From: Streptomyces viridiviolaceus
GTDB taxonomy: Bacteria; Actinomycetota; Actinomycetes; Streptomycetales; Streptomycetaceae
DNA: 64,000 nt
NCBI RefSeq assembly: GCF_014650995.1
Contig: NZ_BMWA01000002.1
Coordinates: forward strand, 1-64,000
Reading direction: 5' to 3'
Under the pieces are notes generated by a model. That model worked only from the letters and a program-made list of their open reading frames with translations. It searched no databases and was not told the origin of the DNA. Both the position numbers and the translations under genes were made by a program. The stretch's first letter is position 1. Each line of letters opens with the position of its first letter. This document shows, in pieces, positions 53,928-62,380 of this stretch.

Positions 53928-56096
53928 ATGAACGCGGAGGCCACGAACCCTGCGAGCCCGGGCCCGGCGACGCCCACGGCGGGCGCCGTCGCACCGACGG
54001 CGCCCCGCAGGAAGGCGCGCCCCCGGATCGACCTGCGCCGCCTGGGCCGGGCCGCGCTGCTCGGCCCCGCCGCCCGCGACCGGCTCCCCGACGCCATCGG
54101 CCACGTCGTCGAGGCCCACCGCGCCCACCACCCCGACGCCGACCTCGATCCGCTGCGCCGCGCCTATCTGCTGGCCGAGTCCTCGCACCGCGGGCAGATG
54201 CGCAAGAGCGGCGAGCCCTACATCACGCACCCGCTCGCCGTCACCCTGATCCTCGCCGAACTGGGCGCCGAGACCACGACCCTGACGGCTTCCCTCCTCC
54301 ACGACACCGTGGAGGACACCGACGTGACGCTGGATCAGGTCGGCGAGCAGTTCGGCGCGGAGGTCCGCTATCTCGTCGACGGCGTCACCAAGCTGGAGAA
54401 GGTCGACTACGGCGCCGCCGCCGAGCCCGAGACCTTCCGCAAGATGCTCGTCGCCACCGGGAACGACGTCCGCGTGATGTCGATCAAACTCGCCGACCGG
54501 CTGCACAACATGCGCACCCTAGGTGTCATGCGCCGGGAGAAACAGGAGCGCATCGCCAAGGTCACGAGGGACGTCCTCATCCCGCTCGCCGAACGGCTCG
54601 GCGTCCAGGCACTCAAGACCGAGCTGGAGGACCTGGTCTTCGCGGTCCTGCACCCCGAGGAGTACGAGCGCACGCGGGAACTGATCGCCGAGAACGCCGC
54701 CCGCGCGGACGACCCGCTCACTGGGGTCGCCGACGAGGTGCGCAAGGTGCTGCGCGAGGCCGACATCCCGGCCGAAGTCCTCATCCGGCCCCGTCACTTC
54801 GTGTCCGTGCACCGCGTCTCCCGCAAACGCGGCCGGCTCGGCGGCGCCGACTTCGGCCGCCTCCTGGTGCTCGTCCAGGAGGACGCCGACTGCTACGGCG
54901 TACTGGGCGAACTCCACACCTGCATGACGCCCGTGGTCTCGGAGTTCAAGGACTTCATCGCCGTCCCCAAGTTCAACCTGTACCAGTCGCTGCACACGGC
55001 GGTCGCCCGCGGTGACGGACAGGTCGTCGAGGTGCTCATCCGCACCCACCAGATGCACAAGGTCGCCGAGGCCGGGGTCGTTGCGCTCGGCAACCCCTAC
55101 GCGCCGTCCGCGGAGGAGCAGACCGCGAGCGACGGCGAGCGTGCCGACCCGACCCGGCCCGGCTGGCTCTCCCGCCTCCTCGACTGGCAGCGGGGTGCGC
55201 CCGACCCCGACACCTTCTGGTCCACCCTCCGTGAGGACCTCGCGCAGGACCGCGAGATCACCGTCTTCCGGCCCGACGGCGGCACTCTGGGGCTGCCCGA
55301 GGGCGCGACCTGCGTGGACGCCGCTTACGCCCAGTACGGCGAGGACGCGCACGCGTGCATCGGGGCCCGCGTCAACGGTCGCCTCGCGACCCTCAGCACG
55401 GTGCTGCGGGACGGCGACACCGTGCAGCTCCTGATGGGCCAGGACCCCGCCTCCGAACCCTCCCGGAAGTGGCTGGAGCACGCGCACACCCCCGCCGCCC
55501 GGATCGCCATCCAGCGGTGGCTCGCCACCCATCCGGGACACGACGGCTCCGCGGAGGCCGAGGAGCGCCCGGAGACCGACCGGCCCGCCGACGAGGGCCC
55601 CGTCGTACGCCGTACCGCCCCGGGGCCGGCCACCCGCCCGGCCACCCCCGACGTCCTCGTCGACCGGGTCGGCGCCACCGTACGGCTGGCCGGCTGTTGC
55701 ACCCCCGTCCCTCCCGACGAGGTCACCGGCTTCGCCGTGCGCGGTGGCGTGGTGACCGTCCACCGCGCCGAGTGCGCCGTGGTGGCGCGGATGAAGAGCG
55801 GCGGGCGTACGGAGATCGGCGTGCGCTGGGGCGACACCGCCGGGTGCCGGGTCACGTTGCTCGCCGAATCGTTCGTCCGCCCGCACCTGCTGGCCGACCT
55901 CACCGAGGCCATGGCCCTCGAAGGCGCCGAGATCGTCTCCGCCACCGTCGAACCCCCGGACCGGCAGCGCGTGCGCCACACGTACACCGTCCAGCTCCCG
56001 GACGCGGCCCACCTGCCCGCCCTCATGCGCGCCATGCGCAACGTCGCCGGTGTCTACGACGTGAACCGCGCGCAGTCGCGGCCGCCGGGCGCCTGA
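53928..56096 (+). CDS. rshA: RshA: RelA/SpoT-homologue ppGpp enzyme
   Basis: The 722-residue product has an HD hydrolase domain with intact motifs (SSHRGQMRKSGEPYITHP, LLHDTVEDTDV, KLADRLHNMRTL). The synthetase-like domain follows (FKDFIAVPKFNLYQSLHT, EVLIRTHQMH). A TGS domain (about 440-505) and a C-terminal ACT domain complete it. In the synthetase the usual VRV arginine appears as LLV, QIRT as LIRT, and the AAHW motif is absent, so synthesis may be weak or lost while hydrolysis is retained. ATG 53928 has GGAGG 6 bases upstream. By recall, the dapF-rshA order matches S. coelicolor rshA (SCO5794), a second homologue beside relA. Confidence 0.88.
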   Translation: MNAEATNPASPGPATPTAGAVAPTAPRRKARPRIDLRRLGRAALLGPAARDRLPDAIGHVVEAHRAHHPDADLDPLRRAYLLAESSHRGQMRKSGEPYITHPLAVTLILAELGAETTTLTASLLHDTVEDTDVTLDQVGEQFGAEVRYLVDGVTKLEKVDYGAAAEPETFRKMLVATGNDVRVMSIKLADRLHNMRTLGVMRREKQERIAKVTRDVLIPLAERLGVQALKTELEDLVFAVLHPEEYERTRELIAENAARADDPLTGVADEVRKVLREADIPAEVLIRPRHFVSVHRVSRKRGRLGGADFGRLLVLVQEDADCYGVLGELHTCMTPVVSEFKDFIAVPKFNLYQSLHTAVARGDGQVVEVLIRTHQMHKVAEAGVVALGNPYAPSAEEQTASDGERADPTRPGWLSRLLDWQRGAPDPDTFWSTLREDLAQDREITVFRPDGGTLGLPEGATCVDAAYAQYGEDAHACIGARVNGRLATLSTVLRDGDTVQLLMGQDPASEPSRKWLEHAHTPAARIAIQRWLATHPGHDGSAEAEERPETDRPADEGPVVRRTAPGPATRPATPDVLVDRVGATVRLAGCCTPVPPDEVTGFAVRGGVVTVHRAECAVVARMKSGGRTEIGVRWGDTAGCRVTLLAESFVRPHLLADLTEAMALEGAEIVSATVEPPDRQRVRHTYTVQLPDAAHLPALMRAMRNVAGVYDVNRAQSRPPGA

Positions 56097-56228
56097 CCGC
56101 GCGCAGCCGCCGTCCGCGCCGGGACCGAGCCGGTACCGGACCGGCCGAAGGCCGTACGAAGGACCCGTTCGGGTGCGCCGGGCGCGCGCCGTCGCCGCAG
56201 CGCACGCGCGCGCTGATAGCCGTGGGGC

Positions 56229-57725
56229 ATGCTGCACACCCCCCACGCCCCGACATCCCGCCCCCGCGCGAGCAGCCGTCGGCTCAGGGCGGCGCTGCTG
56301 GCCTCGGCCGTCTCCGTCTGCCTGGTCGCCGCGAGCGCCCCGCCGGTGCCGCTGGGCGTCGGCGACCGCCTCTTCCCGCACCTGGGCAATCCCGGGTACG
56401 ACGTGGCGGCGTACGACCTGTCCTTCACCTACTCCGGCAAGAACGACGAACCGCTGAAGGCCGTCACCACGATCGACGCCCGGACCACGGCCGACCTGGA
56501 CCGGTTCAACCTCGACTTCGCCCACGGAAAGGTCGAATCGGTCGAGGTCGACGGCGCTCCCGCCTCCTTCACCCCGGTCGGCGAGGACCTCGTGGTCACG
56601 CCCGTGGACGCGCTCGAGGAGGGGGAGAGGATGCGGATCACCGTGCGGCACAGCAGCGACCCGGTGCCACCGAAGAAGCGCGAGGGCGGCTGGGTGCGCA
56701 CCGCCGACGGTCTGGCCATGGCCAACCAGGCCGACGCCGCCCACCTGGTGTTCCCCTGCAACGACCACCCCTCCGACAAGGCGCTGTTCACCATCCGTGT
56801 CACCGCCCCCGACGGTCACACGGCCGTCGCGAGCGGCGCGCCGGCCGACGTCGACCGGGCCGGCGGGACGACCACCTGGACGTACCGGACCAGGCACCCC
56901 ATGGCCACCGAGCTGGCCCAGGTGTCCATCGGCCGCTCCGCGGTGCTGCACCGCACCGGCCCGCACGGACTGCCCGTACGGGACGTCGTGCCCGCGGAGC
57001 ACCGCGCGGCACTCGAACCCTGGCTGACGAAGACCCCCAGCCAGATCACCTGGATGGAGAGCAAGGTCGGGCGCTATCCCTTCGAGACGTACGGCCTGCT
57101 CGTGGCCGACACCGTCACCGGCTTCCAGCTCGAGACCCAGACGCTCTCGCTCTTCGAGAAGGACCTCTTCACCGAGCGTGCCTACCCCCGGTGGTACGTC
57201 GAATCGATCATGGTGCACGAGCTGGCCCACCAGTGGTTCGGCAACAGCGTCAGCCCGCACCGGTGGTCCGACCTGTGGCTCAACGAAGGACACGCCACCT
57301 GGTACGAGGCCCTCTACGCGCAGGAGAAGGCGGACAAGCCCCTGCGGGCGCGGATGAAGGCCGCCTACGGAGCCTCCGACGGCTGGCGCGCGGCGGGCGG
57401 ACCGCCGGCCGCTCCCAAGCCCCCAGAGCCCGGCAGCAAGATCGGCATCTTCCGGTCCAACATCTACGACGGAGCCGCACTCGTCCTCTACGCCCTGCGC
57501 CAGGAGATCGGCAGCCCGGCCTTCGAGCGCGTCGAACGGGCCTGGGTGACCCGGCACCGGGACGCCACGGCCACCACCGCGGACTTCGTCCGGCTCGCCT
57601 CCGAGATCGCCGGCCGTGATCTGGGCGGCTTCCTCCACCCGTGGCTGTACGGCGAGAAGACCCCGCCGATGCCCGGCCACCCGGACTGGAAGCCCTCGGC
57701 GGCAGGCGGGGCGCGCACCGAATAA
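56229..57725 (+). CDS. Secreted M1-family metallopeptidase
   Basis: The 498-residue protein has an N-terminal signal peptide (about 15-38, LRAALLASAVSVCLVAASA). It carries the M1 zinc site HELAH (330-334) and, 18 residues later, the third ligand in NEGHATWYE (usually NEGFA). The GxMEN exopeptidase motif is replaced by GFQLETQT, as in some actinobacterial secreted members. The C-terminal helical domain of larger aminopeptidases is missing. ATG 56229 follows GTGGGG closely. It lies between rshA and hflX and has its own transcription unit. Confidence 0.88.
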   Translation: MLHTPHAPTSRPRASSRRLRAALLASAVSVCLVAASAPPVPLGVGDRLFPHLGNPGYDVAAYDLSFTYSGKNDEPLKAVTTIDARTTADLDRFNLDFAHGKVESVEVDGAPASFTPVGEDLVVTPVDALEEGERMRITVRHSSDPVPPKKREGGWVRTADGLAMANQADAAHLVFPCNDHPSDKALFTIRVTAPDGHTAVASGAPADVDRAGGTTTWTYRTRHPMATELAQVSIGRSAVLHRTGPHGLPVRDVVPAEHRAALEPWLTKTPSQITWMESKVGRYPFETYGLLVADTVTGFQLETQTLSLFEKDLFTERAYPRWYVESIMVHELAHQWFGNSVSPHRWSDLWLNEGHATWYEALYAQEKADKPLRARMKAAYGASDGWRAAGGPPAAPKPPEPGSKIGIFRSNIYDGAALVLYALRQEIGSPAFERVERAWVTRHRDATATTADFVRLASEIAGRDLGGFLHPWLYGEKTPPMPGHPDWKPSAAGGARTE

Positions 57726-57857
57726 GCCGGTGACGAGACGCCCCGTTCCGTGCGACCATCTTCGTGACGGCGCGGCACGGGAGCCGGGAATCTCCCCGGC
57801 GGCTCGTGCGTTGTGAAGAGTGCCGCACCATTCGTTTCCCAGCTACGTAAGGATCCA

Positions 57858-59351
57858 ATGACCTCCTCTTCTTCCCCTTCCCAGGACACCAAGCGTCTCG
57901 CGCGCGACTACCCCGAGGGCCTTCGGGCCGATGCCCTGATGGAAGAGGACGTCGCCTGGAGCCACGAGATCGACTCGGAGTGGGACGGCGAGCAGTTCGA
58001 CCGCTCCGACCGCGCGGCTCTGCGCCGGGTTGCGGGCCTCTCCACAGAGCTCGAGGACGTCACCGAGGTCGAGTACCGTCAGCTCCGTCTGGAGCGGGTC
58101 GTCCTCGTCGGCGTCTGGACCTCGGGAACCGTGCAGGACGCCGAGAACTCCCTCGCCGAACTGGCCGCCCTGGCCGAGACCGCGGGCGCACTGGTGCTCG
58201 ACGGGGTCATCCAGCGCCGCGACAAGCCCGACGCGGCGACCTACATCGGCTCCGGCAAGGCCGATGAGCTGCGAGACGTCGTCCTCGAAACGGGCGCGGA
58301 CACCGTCATCTGCGACGGTGAGCTCAGCCCGGGCCAGCTGATCCACCTCGAGGACGTCGTCAAGGTCAAGGTCATCGACCGTACGGCCCTGATCCTGGAC
58401 ATCTTCGCCCAGCACGCCAAGTCCCGAGAGGGCAAGGCCCAGGTCGCGCTCGCGCAGATGCAGTACATGCTGCCGAGGCTCCGCGGCTGGGGTCAGTCGC
58501 TGTCCCGGCAGATGGGCGGCGGCAAGGGCGGCGGCCTCGCCACCCGTGGCCCCGGTGAGACCAAGATCGAGACGGACCGGCGCCGGATTCGCGAGAAGAT
58601 GGCGAAGATGCGCCGGGAGATCGCGGAGATGAAGACCGGCCGCGAGATCAAGCGCCAGGAGCGCAAGCGCCACAAGGTGCCGTCCGTCGCCATCGCGGGC
58701 TACACCAACGCCGGTAAGTCCTCGCTGCTCAACCGCCTCACGGGCGCGGGCGTGCTGGTCGAGAACGCCCTGTTCGCGACCCTTGACCCGACCGTGCGCC
58801 GGGCCGAGACCCCCAGCGGGCGGCTGTACACGCTGGCGGACACCGTCGGCTTCGTCCGGCACCTGCCGCACCACCTGGTCGAGGCGTTCCGCTCCACGAT
58901 GGAGGAGGTCGGCGAATCCGACCTGATCCTGCACGTGGTGGACGGTTCGCACCCGGCTCCGGAGGAGCAGCTGGCCGCCGTGCGCGAGGTGATCAGGGAT
59001 GTCGGCGCCACCGACGTGCCCGAGATCGTCGTGATCAACAAGGCCGATCTGGCCGACCCGCTGGTGCTCCAGCGGCTGATGCGGGTCGAGAAGCGGTCCA
59101 TCGCCGTCTCCGCGCGCACCGGCAAGGGCATCGACGAACTGCTCGCCCTGATCGACAACGAGCTGCCGCGCCCGGCCGTCGAGATCGAGGCGCTCGTGCC
59201 GTACACGCACGGCAAGCTGGTCGCCCGCGCCCACGACGAGGGCGAGGTCATCTCCGAGGAGCACACCCCGGAGGGCACCCTGCTCAAGGTGCGGGTGCAC
59301 GAGGAACTGGCGGCGGAACTCGCCCCGTACGTTCCGGCGCAGCTCGCCTGA
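57858..59351 (+). CDS. hflX: GTPase HflX
   Basis: The 497-residue ribosome-associated GTPase rescues stalled or heat-damaged ribosomes. An N-terminal HflX domain (DAENSLAELAALAETAGA, SGKADELRD), a Gly-rich loop (GGGKGGGLATRGPGETKIET) and the GTPase core follow: G1 GYTNAGKSS, G3 DTVGF, G4 NKAD. ATG 57858 has AAGGA 5-6 bases upstream; the frame is open 45 bases earlier without support. A terminator follows. Confidence 0.95.
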   Translation: MTSSSSPSQDTKRLARDYPEGLRADALMEEDVAWSHEIDSEWDGEQFDRSDRAALRRVAGLSTELEDVTEVEYRQLRLERVVLVGVWTSGTVQDAENSLAELAALAETAGALVLDGVIQRRDKPDAATYIGSGKADELRDVVLETGADTVICDGELSPGQLIHLEDVVKVKVIDRTALILDIFAQHAKSREGKAQVALAQMQYMLPRLRGWGQSLSRQMGGGKGGGLATRGPGETKIETDRRRIREKMAKMRREIAEMKTGREIKRQERKRHKVPSVAIAGYTNAGKSSLLNRLTGAGVLVENALFATLDPTVRRAETPSGRLYTLADTVGFVRHLPHHLVEAFRSTMEEVGESDLILHVVDGSHPAPEEQLAAVREVIRDVGATDVPEIVVINKADLADPLVLQRLMRVEKRSIAVSARTGKGIDELLALIDNELPRPAVEIEALVPYTHGKLVARAHDEGEVISEEHTPEGTLLKVRVHEELAAELAPYVPAQLA

Positions 59352-59394
59352 CGCCCGGTCCGGCAGCCGACTCCGTGAAGGCAGCCGATCGCGG

Positions 59395-59433
59395 GAAGGC
59401 CCGCCACCTGTTCACCGCAGGGGGCGGGCCTTC
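59395..59433. terminator. Terminator between hflX and the first serine protease
   Basis: GAAGGCCCGCC (59395-59405) pairs with GGCGGGCCTTC (59423-59433). An inner CCTG/CAGG helix extends the stem. It lies between the convergent stop codons of hflX and the protease gene. Confidence 0.78.
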
Positions 59434-59445
59434 GTCGCGCGGGGC

Positions 59446-60663
59446 TCACTGACCGCCGTACGCCTTGCTCATGCTCTGGTACATCGCCTCGGCCTCCCGA
59501 CCCAGCTGGGGGCCGGCCAGCCAGGTGCTGTCGGCCGGGCCGATCGAGGTGTTGGAGACCAGCTTCGTCTCGCCGTCCACCACCCGGAACCAGCCACCGC
59601 CGGACGAGCCGCCCGTCATGGTGCAGCCGATGCGGTACATCGTCGGCAGGGACGGGCTCAGCGACAGCCGTCCGGGCCGGTCGACGCACTGGAACATCGT
59701 CAACCCGTTGTACGGCGCCGCCGCCGGGTAACCCCAGGCACCGATGCTGGGGACCTCGGTCGCGGACGGGGCGGAGAAGTCCACCTCCAGCGCGGCGCCG
59801 ACCGTCTCCTCCAGGGATTTGCTGCCCTGCTCGGGCTTCACGTGCAGTACGGAGTAGTCGTACGGGGCCCCGTCCCCGCCGGTCTCCGAACCGCCCTGGA
59901 TCCACTGGTTGGAGGTCGAGGCCCAGTCGGCCCACCAGGTGCCGTACGGAGCCATCTCCGTCGTGGTGGCGTCGGCCAGCTCCGCCTCGGACTTGCCGAG
60001 GTCGTTGTACGACGGCACGAACGCGATGTTGCGGTACCAGCCGCCGCCGCCACCGGCGTGCACGCAGTGGCCGGCCGTCCACACCAGGTTGGACTTGCCG
60101 GGGTGGTTGACGTCCTTGATGACCGTGCCGGAGCAGACCATCGAGCCCTCGGGGGAGTCGAAGAAGACCTTGCCGACCGGGGCCGCGTTCTCGTGGTACG
60201 GCGTCTTCTCCGCCTCGGCCTCGACGGGGGCCGGCTCCGGGTCACTGACGCCCTGGTCTGCGGCGGCGTCCTGCGTGGTGATGGTCTTGTCGGCCTCCTT
60301 CGCGGACTTCATCCGCTCCGGCTTCCACAGACCCTCGATCATCGGGTTGACGAAGTCCTTGGCCTCACTGAGCCACTTGTCCTTGTCCCAGTCCCGCCAG
60401 CCTCCGTCCTTCCACTCGTCGACGTCGATGCCGTTCTCCTTCAGCCGGTCCGCGATGTCGGCCGGTATCTCGATGTCGCCGTCGCCACCGTTGCCGGCGT
60501 CGGCGGCCCGGGAGGCGGCGCCACTGGGCCTGGCGTCGGCCTTGTCCTTCTCCCCGCCGCCACAGGCGGTCACGGTGAGTGCCAGGGCCGCGACCAGTCC
60601 GGCGGCGGCCAGTACGGTACGTCGCCCGCGCCGTGGCGCGGCGAACGCGTGAGTGGAACGCAT
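59446..60663 (-). CDS. Lipoprotein trypsin-like serine protease 1
   Basis: The 405-residue exported protein has lipobox LTVTAC. A conserved module at about 68-115 (IPADIADRLKENGIDVDEW, then DFVNPMIEGLW) precedes an S1-type protease domain with His in WTAGHCVH, Asp in YDYSVLHV and Ser in TGGSSGGGW. ATG 60663 is followed by a typical RR-rich signal; starts upstream lack support. It is the paralogue of the next gene, about half identical by eye. The substrate is unknown; it probably acts on the outer face of the membrane. Confidence 0.87.
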   Translation of the reverse strand: MRSTHAFAAPRRGRRTVLAAAGLVAALALTVTACGGGEKDKADARPSGAASRAADAGNGGDGDIEIPADIADRLKENGIDVDEWKDGGWRDWDKDKWLSEAKDFVNPMIEGLWKPERMKSAKEADKTITTQDAAADQGVSDPEPAPVEAEAEKTPYHENAAPVGKVFFDSPEGSMVCSGTVIKDVNHPGKSNLVWTAGHCVHAGGGGGWYRNIAFVPSYNDLGKSEAELADATTTEMAPYGTWWADWASTSNQWIQGGSETGGDGAPYDYSVLHVKPEQGSKSLEETVGAALEVDFSAPSATEVPSIGAWGYPAAAPYNGLTMFQCVDRPGRLSLSPSLPTMYRIGCTMTGGSSGGGWFRVVDGETKLVSNTSIGPADSTWLAGPQLGREAEAMYQSMSKAYGGQ

Positions 60664-60843
60664 GGTGCGATGACCCCCGTTGGAACGTCGGATATCCACT
60701 TATGTCATGTGCTTGTCATTGAGCGAGGTCGTCGGCCGGCACTTCCCGACCGGTGCCCCCAGCGCTCGTGGAGCGGGCCGAACGGCGGTGAGTGGTCCAG
60801 TCGGCCGGGCCGTCCCCCACCGCCGTCGGTGATCAACGACCGC

Positions 60844-62076
60844 TCACTGGCCGGCGAACTTTCCGCTGACCGCCTCGTACACGCCCTTGGCCTCCTCGCC
60901 CAGCCGCGGACCGGCCAGCCAGCCCGCCGTGACCGGGCCGATCGAGGTGTTGGACAGCAGGGCCGGCTTGCCGTCGGAGCCCGTGCCGACCCAGCCGCCG
61001 CCGGACGAGCCGCCGGTCATCGTGCAGCCGATGCGGTACATCGTCGGGTCCGAAGCGCTGATGGACAGCCGGCCCGGCTTGTCCTCGCACTGGAACAGCT
61101 TCTGCCCGTCGTACGGCGCCGCGGCCGGGTAGCCGATCGCCGTGACGTTCTTCGCCTGCGGCACGGCGGGCGCGTCGAAGTCCACCGGCAGCGCCGCGCC
61201 GACCGTCTCCTCCAGCGACTTGCCGTCGCTGCCCTTCTCCGGCGTCACGTGGATGACGGCGAAGTCGTACGAGGCGCCGTCGCCGCCCGTCGCACCGCCC
61301 TGCTCGATCCACTGGTCCGAGGTCTGCGCCCAGTCGCCCCACCAGACACCGTAGGGAGCGACCTCCTCCTTGGTGGCGTTCTGCAGCTCCTCGGTCGACT
61401 TGCCCGCGTCGTTGTACGACGGCACGAAGGCGATGTTGCGGTACCAGCCGCCCTTCTTGCCGGCGTGCACACAGTGGCCGGCCGTCCACACCAGGTTGGA
61501 CTTGCCGGGGTTCGCCGGGTCCTTCACGACCGTCGCCGAGCAGACCATCGAGCCCTCGGGGGAGTCGAAGAGCAGCTTCCCGGCCGTGGCGGCGTTGTCG
61601 TGGTACTTGGGCGGAACGGCCTGCGCCTGAACCGGCGCGGGCTCCGGGTCGGTGACGCCCTGGTCACCGGAGAGGTCGCTGTCGTCGACCTGCTGATCCG
61701 GCTCCTCGGCGTCCCGCATGCGGTCCGGGTCCCACAGGTCCTCGATGATCGGGTTGACGAAGTCCTGCGCCTCGCGCAGCCAGTCGTCCTTGTCCCAGTT
61801 CTTCCAGGCGCCGTTCTTCCACTTGTCGACGTCGATCCCGTGTTCCTTGAGCTTGTCCTTGATGTGGTCCGGGATCCTGATCTCGCCGTTGCCCTTGCCG
61901 TCGTCCGCGACGGACGCGGAGGCCGAGGCCTCGCCGCCCGCCTCGGCGTCGCCCTCGCAGGCGGTGACGGTGAGCGCGAGTGCCGACGCCAGCGCCACGG
62001 CGGCCGGCAGGGGGAGGGTTCTGCGCCGCCCACTCCTGTGTCCGCGAGTGGTGAACGACGGCCGTATGGATCGCAT
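60844..62076 (-). CDS. Lipoprotein trypsin-like serine protease 2
   Basis: The 410-residue paralogue of the downstream gene has the same order: signal with lipobox LTVTAC, an acidic linker, the module IPDHIKDKLKEHGIDVDKW with DFVNPIIEDLW, and a protease domain with WTAGHCVHAG, YDFAVIHV and TGGSSGGGW. ATG 62076 has GGGGAG about 9 bases upstream. 180 bases separate the two genes, so a shared or a separate promoter is possible. Likely a tandem duplication. Confidence 0.87.
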   Translation of the reverse strand: MRSIRPSFTTRGHRSGRRRTLPLPAAVALASALALTVTACEGDAEAGGEASASASVADDGKGNGEIRIPDHIKDKLKEHGIDVDKWKNGAWKNWDKDDWLREAQDFVNPIIEDLWDPDRMRDAEEPDQQVDDSDLSGDQGVTDPEPAPVQAQAVPPKYHDNAATAGKLLFDSPEGSMVCSATVVKDPANPGKSNLVWTAGHCVHAGKKGGWYRNIAFVPSYNDAGKSTEELQNATKEEVAPYGVWWGDWAQTSDQWIEQGGATGGDGASYDFAVIHVTPEKGSDGKSLEETVGAALPVDFDAPAVPQAKNVTAIGYPAAAPYDGQKLFQCEDKPGRLSISASDPTMYRIGCTMTGGSSGGGWVGTGSDGKPALLSNTSIGPVTAGWLAGPRLGEEAKGVYEAVSGKFAGQ

Positions 62077-62380
62077 GGTGGTGACTCCCCCTGCTTGAGC
62101 GAACGTGGTGCAGCGGCCGTGGTCTCGCATCTGATCCCGCGTCGGGTTCCTACGGACCGCACGGCGCCCTGGAACGGCATCACACACTATGCGCTCGCTG
62201 TGGGGGAGTTCCGACGGAACGGCAACGGTTACGTCACGGCAAGGATCTTGAAGCAACCCGTAACCCCGTCAGCGGTCCGGGGTTGGTAGCGGCAGGGGCC
62301 TGCTGTCCTGGTGCGGTCCCCTGTGCCGATGGCGACACGATGCGTCGACTCGCCTGTGGACAGCGGGAGGACAGGGAGCC
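62077..62380. other. Divergent region between protease 2 and aminotransferase
   Basis: These 304 bases hold the promoters of two divergent genes. CTGTGGACAG at 62353-62362 contains a near-consensus DnaA box on the minus strand (CTGTCCACA). I looked for an iron box of the DmdR type in front of the aminotransferase gene and saw none. No small gene with a good ribosome site was found. Confidence 0.4.

Noticed and set aside
62200..62380. Iron box for a DmdR-type repressor before the aminotransferase
   Set aside because: No sequence close to the 19-bp TTAGGTTAGGCTAACCTAA type palindrome is present.
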